Under the pieces are notes generated by a model. The model worked only from the letters and a program-made list of their open reading frames with translations, was not told where the DNA came from and did not search any database. A stretch of DNA of 64,000 nucleotides. Origin: Planococcus sp. SK3692 (GTDB lineage: Bacteria > Bacillota > Bacilli > Bacillales_A > Planococcaceae). Positions 1 to 8,029 of the stretch are shown here, in pieces (within the stretch, counting starts at the first letter, position 1; every line of letters starts with the position of its first letter). The stretch lies in assembly GCF_028890485.2 (NCBI RefSeq), contig NZ_JARCHV010000002.1, positions 1 through 64,000 of the forward strand. The letters run 5' to 3'. A program made the position numbers and the translations under genes.

Positions 1-5
1 ATCGG

Positions 6-848
6 ATGAAACGACCTGAAGGCGACTTTATCGTCAAAAAAACGCAGCATCCAATCGAAAAAGCAAATCGTCTCATGAGATATACAAGAGTATTAAACGA
101 ACAAGGTGTTGATGTGGTCACTCCGGCGAAAATTCAATCAGAAAATCCAAGGATGATTGATGAAGAAACCTACGTCGTTTATCCTTTTGTTCAAGGAATT
201 CCTTATACTGGGCAGGGTAGGGAAATCGTAGAAGCAGGAAGATTGCTTGGACGAATTCACGCATTATCCCCAGCTGATAATGAATATGCATTGGATATAT
301 ACAATGTATTCGATTTCACGGAAGTTGAAGTAAAGGAGAGCTTCCAGCACATTGAACAGAATGCAGCTTCTCACGGCATTACAATGAATCCAAAATTAGA
401 AGATCGGCTTCTGCAAGCGGTTCGTCAACAAGAGGAGCTGAAGCAAGCCGGTTTGTTGTTCGTCGCAACACCGCACGATTTCAAAGCGAATAATCTTGTT
501 TATACGCCTCAGCCTTATTTGATTGATCCAGATAATGCTGGATGGGTTCCCCGAATATTTGATTTGGCACTCGTCCTGTTGCTGTTCCATAATGAATTTG
601 CCTCTGCACCAGATCGAACGTTTACAAAAAAGCAATGGCACCTATTTCTAACTGGATATGGGGAATCCGTGAACTTATCGCATGAGGAGAAAGCGAATTG
701 GCCTAAAGCACTTGACCATGTTTTTCTTGATGAAGTGATGTGGCTGATGGCAGATGTAGAAGAAGATTGGCGTAATCCAGCGCAGCGGGCTTTATTTAAT
801 AGCCTTATTCAATTGTTCTTGGACTTTGAAGAATACAGTTTAACTTAA
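6..848 (+). CDS. Phosphotransferase, APH/choline-kinase fold, probably 5'-truncated
   Basis: The protein resembles the aminoglycoside phosphotransferase (APH) superfamily, which phosphorylates small hydroxylated substrates using ATP. The catalytic loop is seen as HDFKANN, equivalent to the family HxDxxxxN-type loop, and LIDPDNAG follows as the metal-binding Asp segment. The N-terminal part begins close to the beta-3 lysine (DFIVKK), so the glycine-rich loop is missing. The reading frame is open to the window edge and no ribosome binding site can be seen, so the gene probably starts upstream. Substrate is unknown: antibiotic, choline and sugar kinases share this fold. A symmetric palindrome lies 40 bases downstream. 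Moderately sure of the superfamily, not of the function. Confidence 0.7.
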   Translation: MKRPEGDFIVKKTQHPIEKANRLMRYTRVLNEQGVDVVTPAKIQSENPRMIDEETYVVYPFVQGIPYTGQGREIVEAGRLLGRIHALSPADNEYALDIYNVFDFTEVEVKESFQHIEQNAASHGITMNPKLEDRLLQAVRQQEELKQAGLLFVATPHDFKANNLVYTPQPYLIDPDNAGWVPRIFDLALVLLLFHNEFASAPDRTFTKKQWHLFLTGYGESVNLSHEEKANWPKALDHVFLDEVMWLMADVEEDWRNPAQRALFNSLIQLFLDFEEYSLT

Positions 849-887
849 ATAATGTGCAGTAACTAGAATCAATGGGAAGTGGGATCC

Positions 888-919
888 GAATGTAACTTAA
901 GTGCAGTTAAGTTACATTC
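888..919. repeat. 32-bp symmetric palindrome, copy 1
   Basis: Two perfect 13-base arms, GAATGTAACTTAA and its complement TTAAGTTACATTC, are separated by the six bases gtgcag. Two further copies lie at 1555-1586 and 2344-2375 with the same arms but different six-base spacers. It sits between the phosphotransferase and the convergent membrane-protein/XRE operon. There is no T-tract, so it is not a typical intrinsic terminator. Confidence 0.85.
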
Positions 920-929
920 ACTTTCTGAT

Positions 930-1223
930 TTATTGGAACTGATGCTTTAAAAATACGTACAGCCCATTAAATATTCCTGAGCCGAAGATAGAAAAAATGA
1001 CGATATACATTGGAATATCCGGTTGAACATGGATAAAGGAAGCTGCATGCAATGCAAATGCAATCATTCCACCAAGCAATACAATTATCCAGCTGTACAT
1101 ATACGCATTAGATACAATCTTGTTGTATCTTTCATCTTCTTTATATTTAAATTGCAACCCAATGACTGCCCCCATTGATAAAGTAAAAAGTATAACAAAT
1201 AAAATATAAATACTACCTAGCAT
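930..1223 (-). CDS. Small membrane protein paired with an XRE regulator
   Basis: This 97-residue protein has three predicted membrane segments (about residues 2-22, 43-63 and 71-91) and no recognisable enzymatic motif. A good site GGAGG lies just upstream of the ATG. It starts 14 bases after the stop of the XRE regulator, so the two form an operon. Regulator plus three-helix membrane protein pairs are common in Bacillota, where the membrane protein is often annotated DUF2178-like; I cannot confirm the family. It may sense or modulate the regulator. Confidence 0.75.
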   Translation of the reverse strand: MLGSIYILFVILFTLSMGAVIGLQFKYKEDERYNKIVSNAYMYSWIIVLLGGMIAFALHAASFIHVQPDIPMYIVIFSIFGSGIFNGLYVFLKHQFQ

Positions 1224-1237
1224 TTAAAAGCCTCCAA

Positions 1238-1456
1238 CTATTCGTTTTTGTGATAAGAAAAAATATCCTCAATGCCGGTTTCAAAGAGCTCTGAAATTTT
1301 AAATGCCAACATCAAAGAAGGACTATATCTATTTGCCTCTAGAGAAACAATGGTCTGCCGGCTTACGGAAAGCTTTTCCGCTAACTCTTTTTGTGTCCAC
1401 TTTCTAGAAGTACGTAAATAATAAAGTTTGTTTTCAATTTTCCCTTCCGAAAGCAT
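1238..1456 (-). CDS. XRE-family transcriptional regulator (short, YozG/PlcR-N type)
   Basis: A 72-residue DNA-binding protein consisting almost only of one Cro/C1 helix-turn-helix: WTQKELAEKLSVSRQTI followed by the typical segment PSLMLAFKISELF and an acidic tail IEDIF. GAAAGGAG lies seven bases before the ATG. It is the first gene of a two-gene operon with the downstream membrane protein. Just upstream are two direct copies of a 16-base motif, GTAAC...TTAC, spaced 21 bases apart (1496-1532), a likely autoregulatory operator. Family call is firm; target genes are inferred from position. Confidence 0.88.
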   Translation of the reverse strand: MLSEGKIENKLYYLRTSRKWTQKELAEKLSVSRQTIVSLEANRYSPSLMLAFKISELFETGIEDIFSYHKNE

Positions 1457-1495
1457 GTTAAGTTCTCCTTTCTGAAACTAAAGATATAAATAATT

Positions 1496-1532
1496 GTAAC
1501 ATATTTTTTACATAAAGTAACATATTTTTTAC
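1496..1532. promoter_or_regulatory. Tandem operator-like direct repeats upstream of the XRE gene
   Basis: The 16-base sequence GTAACATATTTTTTAC occurs at 1496-1511 and again at 1517-1532, giving a 21-base period (two helical turns). Each copy has a small inverted repeat, GTAA...TTAC. The position 40-76 bases before the XRE start codon suggests cooperative autoregulation by that protein. Operator role is inferred. Confidence 0.55.
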
Positions 1533-1554
1533 TTCCAACTAAATGACTGTGTCT

Positions 1555-1586
1555 GAATGTAACTTAATGTGAATTAAGTTACATTC
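1555..1586. repeat. 32-bp symmetric palindrome, copy 2
   Basis: The same 13-base arms as copy 1 (GAATGTAACTTAA and TTAAGTTACATTC) are perfect and enclose the six-base spacer tgtgaa. It lies between the XRE operon promoter region and the end of the next leftward gene, so it separates two transcription units. Confidence 0.85.
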
Positions 1587-1669
1587 AAATTCCCTACATT
1601 ACTTAAGAAAAAGCTTTGTTAAAGTTTATTCTTTATTTATCGCTTCTAAAACTACTGAACTTCTCTAGT

Positions 1670-1873
1670 TTAAGAGTGATTATCCATATCTTTTTTGGGA
1701 TTATTTTTATCTGCTAGAAAATTCCAAGTATGGTATGTACCCCAAAGTAAAAGGACTACTGTAGGAGGAAAATAAGGTTTGTAGTACTCATCAGGAATGA
1801 AAAATAGTGATATAAAAACTATTAAAAAAGGGGGCAATAGTATCCAATAGCGCTTATTCTTAAAGTGTTTAAT
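1670..1873 (-). CDS. Small membrane protein with apparent AUU start
   Basis: A 67-residue frame begins at ATT (1873) seven bases after a perfect AAGGAGGG at 1881-1888 and reads KHFKNKRYWILLPPFLIVF, then PDEYYKP, then a second hydrophobic segment and a charged tail ending KKDMDNHS. Two membrane helices flank a Tyr/Pro-rich loop. No ATG, GTG or TTG exists in frame between the upstream in-frame stop and this point, so either AUU is the start or the original start codon was lost by mutation. The protein is not recognised. It follows the 2017-2256 gene on the same strand. Confidence 0.55.
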   Translation of the reverse strand: MKHFKNKRYWILLPPFLIVFISLFFIPDEYYKPYFPPTVVLLLWGTYHTWNFLADKNNPKKDMDNHS

Positions 1874-2016
1874 AATATATCCCTCCTTTGCAATAGTTAC
1901 GAAATGTCTTGAACACTATTTTCCTCTCTTTTAGTGTTTTCACATCTTTTTTTATCTACTAGCGATCACAGGTTAACACATCAATAATTTCCAGTAAATA
2001 TCCATTTTTATTACAG

Positions 2017-2256
2017 CTATGAATTCATATGATATCCAATTGCCATAAGTATAAAAAAGCTAAAGAACATAATGATATTTCCTATCATTAGACAATAGTT
2101 TCTGCCCAAAGCAGCAAACACGGTGCCGATAATTCCTAATACGAAAGTTGCCAGCCAAAAAGTGCTAGCAATCTTAAAAACAACATTTGGGATCCAGACT
2201 AAGACGGCAACTACTAAGCAAAGTGATGATATGATCTGGTAAGTTTTCTTATTCAA
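2017..2256 (-). CDS. Small integral membrane protein, unknown function
   Basis: About 79 residues with three hydrophobic segments and little else. I chose the TTG at 2256 because AGAAAGAGGTG lies five bases upstream; the longer ATG version at 2292 has no ribosome binding site and adds a charged stretch. The gene lies between palindrome copy 3 upstream and the 1670-1873 gene downstream, possibly co-transcribed with it. No family recognised. Confidence 0.6.
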   Translation of the reverse strand: MNKKTYQIISSLCLVVAVLVWIPNVVFKIASTFWLATFVLGIIGTVFAALGRNYCLMIGNIIMFFSFFILMAIGYHMNS

Positions 2257-2343
2257 TTTAGCACCTCTTTCTTTGTCTACGGTCGCTCTCAAGTTAGTAT
2301 ATCATTCATTTACCAGTAAAATCCCATTTTTTCCATAAGATCT

Positions 2344-2375
2344 GAATGTAACATAAGTCTAATTAAGTTACATTC
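2344..2375. repeat. 32-bp symmetric palindrome, copy 3
   Basis: Left arm GAATGTAACATAA has one mismatch to the other copies; right arm TTAAGTTACATTC is identical. The spacer is gtctaa, again six bases. It lies upstream of the 2017-2256 gene and 118 bases before the first dif-like site. Confidence 0.85.
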
Positions 2376-2492
2376 AAAACCTTAATTTCATTGGCTCGAC
2401 CCGACAACTAAGTGAAGTTGAGTTTTTTCTGAAAAATGATGCATTCAAAAGACTGTTCTGTAAGGCTCTAGAATTGGAATTGTGAAATACAC

Positions 2493-2520
2493 AGTCTGCA
2501 TATCAAAACTTGACGATAGA
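2493..2520 (+). repeat. dif-like Xer site A (degenerate)
   Basis: Left arm AGTCTGCATAT, spacer CAAAAC, right arm TTGACGATAGA. It aligns with sites B-D with the same 11+6+11 spacing but has several mismatches in both arms. A hairpin follows immediately (2518-2549). The gap from 2257 to 2623 otherwise holds only palindrome copy 3. Confidence 0.45.
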
Positions 2521-2549
2521 AGGAACTTTACTGAAGTTTCTTCTTTTTT
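2518..2549 (+). terminator. Terminator-like hairpin after dif-like site A
   Basis: AGAAGGAACTT and AAGTTTCTTCT pair with one mismatch around a five-base loop and run into TTTTTT. No rightward gene precedes it, so it is an orphan terminator here, which fits a module boundary left after gene exchange. Confidence 0.6.
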
Positions 2550-2623
2550 GTTCGTAGAAGTACTTTTATGAACAGTTCCAAATAACTTTATTGCTGAGTT
2601 TGGGAATAAAAGTAAGGAGGAAC

Positions 2624-2740
2624 ATGTTAAAGTTAAATTGTCAAAGTATTATTTTTTATAATGATTTGTCTAAAAGAAAGAGGCTAGTATATCCAGATGA
2701 GAATAAAATGGGGAGAGGGCTGGTAAGATGTCATCAGTGA
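2624..2740 (+). CDS. Short upstream ORF / leader peptide candidate
   Basis: An ATG at 2624 follows AAGGAGG with ideal spacing and opens a 38-codon frame (starting MLKLNCQSIIFYNDL) that ends at 2740, overlapping the first 13 bases of the next gene. The arrangement would couple translation of the two. The peptide is not recognised and could be chance, but the ribosome binding site is better than that of the following gene. Confidence 0.35.
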   Translation: MLKLNCQSIIFYNDLSKRKRLVYPDENKMGRGLVRCHQ

Positions 2741-3018
2741 TCATTTCAGGATATGTAATTGCATTTACAAGCGTATTTTTAGCTTTTCTGTTAAGTGTAA
2801 ATAAACCGAAAAAGAAAAAGTATATGATATGGGGTATTGCTCTTATGATACCAATTTCACCAGCATTAGCTTTTGCGATTGGGAGACACTACGCAGTCAT
2901 TGTAGAAAATGGTTGGGCTGCACTGATAATGTGGTATATTTTCCCCTTTGTATTTATAATCGGACTCATTATGTTACTTGTTGGTATTTATAAGAAAGAA
3001 GAAACAAAAATAGTGTAA
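2728..3018 (+). CDS. Small membrane protein, unknown function
   Basis: A 96-residue protein with three predicted helices (about 5-24, 33-50 and 64-88), a lysine cluster KPKKKK after helix 1 and a charged C-terminus. The upstream purine run GGGGAGAGGG is poorly spaced, and the start overlaps a short ORF that has a strong site. It stands alone between dif-like sites A and B and is followed by the site B terminator. Function unknown. Confidence 0.65.
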   Translation: MSSVIISGYVIAFTSVFLAFLLSVNKPKKKKYMIWGIALMIPISPALAFAIGRHYAVIVENGWAALIMWYIFPFVFIIGLIMLLVGIYKKEETKIV

Positions 3019-3103
3019 GTGATCAAAGTAATACAAGCGATGAAGAAATTTACCATTAAGACTTCTAAAAAATAGTTTTGTTAAGTTATTTTGACAATTG
3101 ATC

Positions 3104-3131
3104 AGTTTACATATCATGACTTATCGGAAGG
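3104..3131 (+). repeat. dif-like Xer recombination site B
   Basis: Left arm AGTTTACATAT, spacer CATGAC, right arm TTATCGGAAGG. As I recall the Bacillus subtilis dif sequence, its complement has AGTTTACATAA as XerD arm, a six-base spacer and TTCTAGGAAGT as XerC arm; the left arm matches at 10 of 11 positions and the right at 8 of 11. Site B is the best of the four copies. It lies between the small membrane gene and the ABC exporter. Confidence 0.6.
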
Positions 3132-3165
3132 AAAGGAGCTGAATATAAAGTTCCTTTCTTTTTTA
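3131..3165 (+). terminator. Intrinsic terminator overlapping the end of dif-like site B
   Basis: GAAAGGA and TCCTTTC form the stem, followed by a T-tract. It would end the 2728-3018 transcript. The remaining gap to 3414 is AT-rich with nothing recognisable apart from the presumed ABC operon promoter. Confidence 0.7.
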
Positions 3166-3414
3166 TTTTCATGTTCTGTCTTAGTAAAGATATAAATAAG
3201 TAACAAATTGAAGGCCACGATAACCTCTATTAAAAAATCAGGATAAAAACAGAAATTTTATTCGATTGTGTTATTGTATTTATATGGAACTTATTCTAAA
3301 TATAGTAACAGTCTCACCTTTAACATCTGAACTAATTTCGTGTTTGATTTATACACCCCTAAAGTCGAGAAGAATGAAAAAAATTACCTATAGCAAGTGA
3401 GGCTACTGACATTA

Positions 3415-4173
3415 ATGAGAGAAGTAACTTTGGAAGTTAATAATCTAGCAAAGAAATACATAGGTAAAGGGTTCGAAGTTGAGGCATTAAAAGGTATATC
3501 GTTCAATTTATATGCAGGGGAATTTGTCGCAATTATGGGGACGAGTGGCTCCGGAAAAAGCACGTTGCTTAATGTAATCGGCGCATTAGATGAACCGACC
3601 AGCGGCACAATACGATTGAATGGAGTAGATTCGGAAGGATTCTTTACAGAACCGAAAGCGACGGATTATCGCCGTGAGAACATCGGATTTATCTTCCAAG
3701 CCTATAACTTGCTGAAAGACTTAACGGTGGAAGAAAATATTTCGCTGCCGTTGCTCTTGAAAGACGAATCAAAAGAAACCATTGATAGAAAAACAACTCG
3801 TATGATTGAACGGATGGCGTTAACTCAGTGGAAAGCACATCGTCCGGTCCAATTATCGGGTGGGCAGCAACAACGAATCGCCATTGGTCGGGCACTCATT
3901 GGTGAACCACCGATATTGTTGGCAGATGAATTGACGGGGAATTTAGATGCCAATACATCTGAAGAAATTTTAGAGGTATTGACTTCTATGAAGGAAGAAC
4001 TGAACCAAGCCATACTTATGGTGACGCATGACCCGAAAGTCGCAACCTATGCAGATCGGGTCCTATTTTTCCATGACGGTGCCATCATCAACGAATACGA
4101 ATGTTCCGGCAAACAGGATCTTGAACACATTATGAAAATCTCTCAGGATATTTTAAAAGGTTCTGCCGTATGA
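3415..4173 (+). CDS. ABC transporter ATP-binding protein, LolD/MacB type
   Basis: The cytosolic ATPase of an exporter-type ABC system. Walker A GTSGSGKST is near residue 42, the Q-loop FIFQAYN follows, then the signature LSGGQQQR, Walker B LLADELTGNLD and the H-loop VTHDP. Length (252 residues) is normal. I chose ATG 3415; a GTG at 3397 is in frame but has no ribosome binding site. The stop overlaps the permease start as ATGA, so the two are translationally coupled. This family powers mechanotransmission-type permeases in peptide resistance, lipoprotein release or toxin export; the substrate is unknown. Confidence 0.9.
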   Translation: MREVTLEVNNLAKKYIGKGFEVEALKGISFNLYAGEFVAIMGTSGSGKSTLLNVIGALDEPTSGTIRLNGVDSEGFFTEPKATDYRRENIGFIFQAYNLLKDLTVEENISLPLLLKDESKETIDRKTTRMIERMALTQWKAHRPVQLSGGQQQRIAIGRALIGEPPILLADELTGNLDANTSEEILEVLTSMKEELNQAILMVTHDPKVATYADRVLFFHDGAIINEYECSGKQDLEHIMKISQDILKGSAV

Positions 4174-6656
4174 AGTCACTCAATCAGTTAGCATTCCGTT
4201 TATTTAGAGAAAACAAATTTTTGATCTTTACCTCGGTTATGAGTATTGCCATCGCTGTTTCTCTTGTAATAACGATGACTCTATTTGCTGTCAATGCCAA
4301 ACAAACCCTTCAAGAGGATCTGCGAAAGATGTATGGCGATATGGACCTAGCTCTTGTCTATAGCGATGACAGTCCGGTAGAAGATGAACAGAAGTTATTG
4401 GAATTGATATCGGACCATCCTTCGACAATTGATGTGTCGCAAGCACTGGTTACCCAAACATATGTAGAGCCGCTAGGTGGAGAAGTTTACACACTGGGAA
4501 TAGAAAACGATCCTATTGCAAAAAGTAGGTATAAAACAAGTGTAGATTTAACGGAAGACACAGTCATCATTACAGAAAATTTAGCTGCGTCGCTCAAGCT
4601 TTCAATCGGCGATCAAATCGAAATTGAAGACGATTCATTTGAAATTGCTGAAATTTTAAAGAACGCTCAAGGAACAGGAATTGCTCCTGACATGGTGATT
4701 TTCGCATTAGAGAGAGCGAAGTTTTTTCACAATAAGGAACTGTCATATCTTAACAATGAAACAACTGCTTTAATGGTGAAAACTGCAGAAGAAACCGACT
4801 TGATCGCCATGGCGAATGAATTCAAAAAGATTCAGCCGGATTTGCGAGTGGATATTATTGAAGAGGATCAAGCAGCAAAAAATAACGTGAACTCCCTGAT
4901 GTTATTTACTGTTATTCTTTCGTTCCTTATTTTGATTGTCACGGCCATCATGGTCATTTCCAATTTCGACTTATTCATCTATAAGAATAAAAATCAGTTT
5001 GCAATTATGCGGGCACTTGGAGCGAAAACAGCACAACTAGCTAAGATCACCCGAATCCAAAGCACAATGATTACCATTGCAGGCGCTTTGCTCGGGTTGG
5101 CGATTGCTTATGCAGTGGACCAATTCCTGCAGCCAAGTTTTGGGCAATGGTTTTCCGTTTCCCTAACCCAAATGTCATTTGCATGGGAAATAGCGATTCC
5201 CGTACTCGTTGTAGCGAGTCTGGTGATTCAATTGTTTCTCTATATCCCAGTGCTCAAATCATCAAAAATTTTGCCTTTAACGATTCTGCAGGAAAATGAA
5301 GAACTGGATTTTAAAAACAGCAGAATGCGCAAGATGGCAATCAAAATTCTAGGGATTTTATCTCTTGTATCGCTGCTATTTGGCGTTGTTCTCGCCGTTG
5401 ATGAAAGCGCGAGCGCGATGCTGATTATATTGAGTGGTTGTTTGCTATTAGTCGGTCTTTTCTTAGCATTACCAATATGGCTTACGAGTCTGTTAACAGT
5501 ACTAATACCAGCGTCTCGGAAATTCTTCTCTCACAATGTGTTAATTGCGCTTCAGAATTTAAAGCCGCAAGTCAAAAAGAATAGCTTTGTAATCCTCTCG
5601 ATTAGCGTTGCCATGATTATCGCTGTTTTTGGTTCAGTTATGCTGAGTACGATTAAGCAGAATAATACAAACTATATCAGTGAACAGTTTCCTACTCCTA
5701 TGGTCATTACAAGTCGAATTCAACAATCTGAAATCGATCCGATACACTTGAGCGAAGCAGTACGTAACCAAGTTCAAGGCGCGCAAGTCGCTTCTGTCAG
5801 CACTTTTGGTGGGGGAGAGTTGTTTGTTGAAGCTGGGACGAGGTCTTTCGACTATACGCTGGGAGACTTAAAAGCGCTTGAGAGTATGAAAGTCATATCG
5901 GAAGTCGGAAAAGAGGATTTAGCAACCGCAGCGATTGTATCTCCTGTCTTTGCTAAACAACATGATGTAAAAGTCGGTGATTCCTTAGAAATTGGGATCT
6001 ACTCAGATGAAAAGCAACGTGCAGAATATGTGACGACAATGGTTGTAAGTACAGTTTCTGACGCAGTTGGCAATGGAGAAGTTCTTTTTGATTGGCAGGC
6101 GAAGGCGTTAAATACTTCTTCTACTAACTTTAATAAAGCATATGTAAATGTAGTTGATGAATCCCTGGCGATGAGTTCTCTTGAAACCCTAACCAGTATG
6201 TATCCAGAACTCATAGTCAATACGCATGCTGTTGCACTGAAAGAAGCTTCAGACATGTTTTTGCAGCGCTGGGCCATCTTCATTTTGGTTCTGATTATAC
6301 TGGTTGTTTCTGTCATGGCGGGTGTCCTAAATACCCTTCTGAACAACATACTGGCTAAACGAAAAGAGTTTGCGGTACTCCGAACAATCGGAGTCAGGCC
6401 AATGGGAATCGTGAAAATTATTGTCACACAGATTTCTTTTTATCTTTTGATTGGCCTTGTTTTCGGAGTGTTATGCGGATTGGTGTTTTCTCTTATCGTT
6501 TCACTGATTGATTCGGGTAGAGTCGCTTTCGACTTTCCATTGATGTTAGCAGTAGCAGTGAGTATGTGGGTTATTAGCTTGCTTGTCTTTATACCCGTAG
6601 GATGGGTCATGGGAAATAAAAAAATAAGTATGGAAATCCTAAGTGACAATAAGTAA
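4170..6656 (+). CDS. FtsX-like ABC permease with two FtsX domains
   Basis: An 828-residue permease coupled to the ATPase. It has an N-terminal helix (about 16-40), an extracellular domain to about residue 245, three helices, a central helix pair, a second extracellular domain (about 500-690) and three C-terminal helices with the typical motif RTIGVRPMGIVKII. This two-FtsX layout matches macrolide/peptide-export-like permeases of Bacillota rather than BceB. No two-component system is adjacent. The operon lies between dif-like sites B and C, suggesting it is a movable module. Confidence 0.85.
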   Translation: MKSLNQLAFRLFRENKFLIFTSVMSIAIAVSLVITMTLFAVNAKQTLQEDLRKMYGDMDLALVYSDDSPVEDEQKLLELISDHPSTIDVSQALVTQTYVEPLGGEVYTLGIENDPIAKSRYKTSVDLTEDTVIITENLAASLKLSIGDQIEIEDDSFEIAEILKNAQGTGIAPDMVIFALERAKFFHNKELSYLNNETTALMVKTAEETDLIAMANEFKKIQPDLRVDIIEEDQAAKNNVNSLMLFTVILSFLILIVTAIMVISNFDLFIYKNKNQFAIMRALGAKTAQLAKITRIQSTMITIAGALLGLAIAYAVDQFLQPSFGQWFSVSLTQMSFAWEIAIPVLVVASLVIQLFLYIPVLKSSKILPLTILQENEELDFKNSRMRKMAIKILGILSLVSLLFGVVLAVDESASAMLIILSGCLLLVGLFLALPIWLTSLLTVLIPASRKFFSHNVLIALQNLKPQVKKNSFVILSISVAMIIAVFGSVMLSTIKQNNTNYISEQFPTPMVITSRIQQSEIDPIHLSEAVRNQVQGAQVASVSTFGGGELFVEAGTRSFDYTLGDLKALESMKVISEVGKEDLATAAIVSPVFAKQHDVKVGDSLEIGIYSDEKQRAEYVTTMVVSTVSDAVGNGEVLFDWQAKALNTSSTNFNKAYVNVVDESLAMSSLETLTSMYPELIVNTHAVALKEASDMFLQRWAIFILVLIILVVSVMAGVLNTLLNNILAKRKEFAVLRTIGVRPMGIVKIIVTQISFYLLIGLVFGVLCGLVFSLIVSLIDSGRVAFDFPLMLAVAVSMWVISLLVFIPVGWVMGNKKISMEILSDNK

Positions 6657-6680
6657 AGGGAATTCAAGTACTGATAAATA

Positions 6681-6708
6681 GGTTTACATATGCCGGGTTG
6701 TCGGAAGC
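6681..6708 (+). repeat. dif-like Xer recombination site C
   Basis: Left arm GGTTTACATAT, spacer GCCGGG, right arm TTGTCGGAAGC. It matches site B at 10 of 11 left-arm and 9 of 11 right-arm positions, with an unrelated spacer. It lies 25 bases after the permease stop. Confidence 0.6.
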
Positions 6709-6721
6709 TGTACATAGAAAA

Positions 6722-6761
6722 AAGGAAAGAAGAAGCTAATTCTAGCGATTCTTCTTTCCTT
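6722..6761. terminator. Strong hairpin after dif-like site C
   Basis: A perfect 13-bp stem (AAGGAAAGAAGAA with its complement at 6749-6761) has A-rich and T-rich flanks. It lies between the convergent permease and lipoprotein genes and could stop transcription in both directions. Confidence 0.7.
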
Positions 6762-6913
6762 AATTATTATCTGCTAACCAGTACTTTTACTGGTGCGTCG
6801 AGGCATAGACGAAATCAGTGTCTCTTTCAATTAGTACTGATTGTAAATAACTCGTTAGAGACTAAAATGGCAGTTGCTTTTATGAAGTCTATTTTGCATA
6901 GGTACTTGATAAA

Positions 6914-7891
6914 TTATTCTTTCACTGGCAAAAATTCTTCTTGATTCAGCTTGGTCCATTCAAGAACGGATAAGTCAGGGTGATTAGCCAAATAATCTTG
7001 AACCCACTCATAACCTAATTTATACGTAGACCAGGTGGGAATCCCTTGTGCGTAGTCACCGTTGCGAAAAGTAGTTATGATCTCTCCATCCGTTGAATTG
7101 CGATGGTCCATGAATAGGGGAAGAACAGTGGCTTTCTCATCTTCAGTCATTGGTTCAGTCCAGGGTATCTCGACATCCGGATAGAGTAGCTTCGCAAATG
7201 AATCAGCCTTTCCTTCTATTATGCTGTACTCCAATAGGTCCTCTGAAGAATCCTCAGCAAGCTCCATGTAAATTGTATGGTGATATTCGTGAGCGACGGT
7301 ATGTTTAATGACATCAATAGGAGCACGTGGATCAATGAAGATGAACAGCGCTTCTTTTGAAAAGACAATTCCCGTGACAAAATTTACGGCCTCCATTGCA
7401 AGTGTTTCTTCAGGCAATGCAGGAAGGATATGGACAGTTTTATCCTCACCTAGCAATAGTCCAGCTGAATCCGTCAAAGCTTCTTCCACAGCTTGATCAA
7501 TTTCTTTTTTGCGTTCGTTCAATTTATCCAGCGATTTTTCAAAATTCCCTAAATTGGTAGGAGCTGCAAACATCAAGTATTCGAGTTGATCGTAATTGAC
7601 TCCCTGATTTCTTAACTTATTATGAACGATTTCCCGATACAATGCCTCTCGTTCAAGTGGGGATTCTCGAGCTTCCATGAGGAAAGTTCTCATTTCCTCT
7701 TCATAATTCTCCACTGTGAATGTCTGTTCATTGTGGGTTACAGTATATGTGCTTTCCACTGTAGATTCGATTTTTTGTTCTGTTTTACTTTGTTTTGTCT
7801 TATCTTCTTCTGTCGAACAGCCCGCTAGAAGATAGAGTGTAAGGACTGTTAAAAAACTGAATTTCTTCAAAGTCAATGCTTTAGAAATCAT
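6914..7891 (-). CDS. DUF2268-type Zn-dependent protease, lipoprotein
   Basis: A 325-residue lipoprotein: a charged N-terminus and hydrophobic stretch end in the lipobox LLAGC (Cys25). A linker rich in Lys, Glu, Ser and Thr follows, then the catalytic domain. HEYHH at 201-205 is an HExxH zinc motif, with IIEGKAD downstream supplying the likely third ligand. This pattern fits the predicted zinc protease family DUF2268. It would act on the outer face of the membrane; substrates are unknown. It stands alone between dif-like sites C and D. Confidence 0.82.
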   Translation of the reverse strand: MISKALTLKKFSFLTVLTLYLLAGCSTEEDKTKQSKTEQKIESTVESTYTVTHNEQTFTVENYEEEMRTFLMEARESPLEREALYREIVHNKLRNQGVNYDQLEYLMFAAPTNLGNFEKSLDKLNERKKEIDQAVEEALTDSAGLLLGEDKTVHILPALPEETLAMEAVNFVTGIVFSKEALFIFIDPRAPIDVIKHTVAHEYHHTIYMELAEDSSEDLLEYSIIEGKADSFAKLLYPDVEIPWTEPMTEDEKATVLPLFMDHRNSTDGEIITTFRNGDYAQGIPTWSTYKLGYEWVQDYLANHPDLSVLEWTKLNQEEFLPVKE

Positions 7892-8029
7892 TTGATAGTT
7901 CCTCTCTGAAGTAAACTATAAAATAGTATTTGTTCAATAGACTTCTTTTTTATGGAAATTATATCATTTAATTGAATGTGCTGGAAATGAAATTACAGAA
8001 TAAACAGGGTGGGGAATAGAAACATACCG

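Noticed and set aside
888..2375. Integron attC sites as an explanation for the palindromes
   Set aside because: The arms do not carry the attC core GTTRRRY/RYYYAAC pattern, the stems are too perfect and short, and genes are on the minus strand with own promoters.
5999..6427. Leftward 142-codon ORF inside the ABC permease gene
   Set aside because: Antisense shadow of a clearly conserved permease; no site or domain.
6690..6944. 84-codon rightward ORF
   Set aside because: It runs through dif-like site C and a perfect hairpin and has no ribosome binding site or family resemblance.
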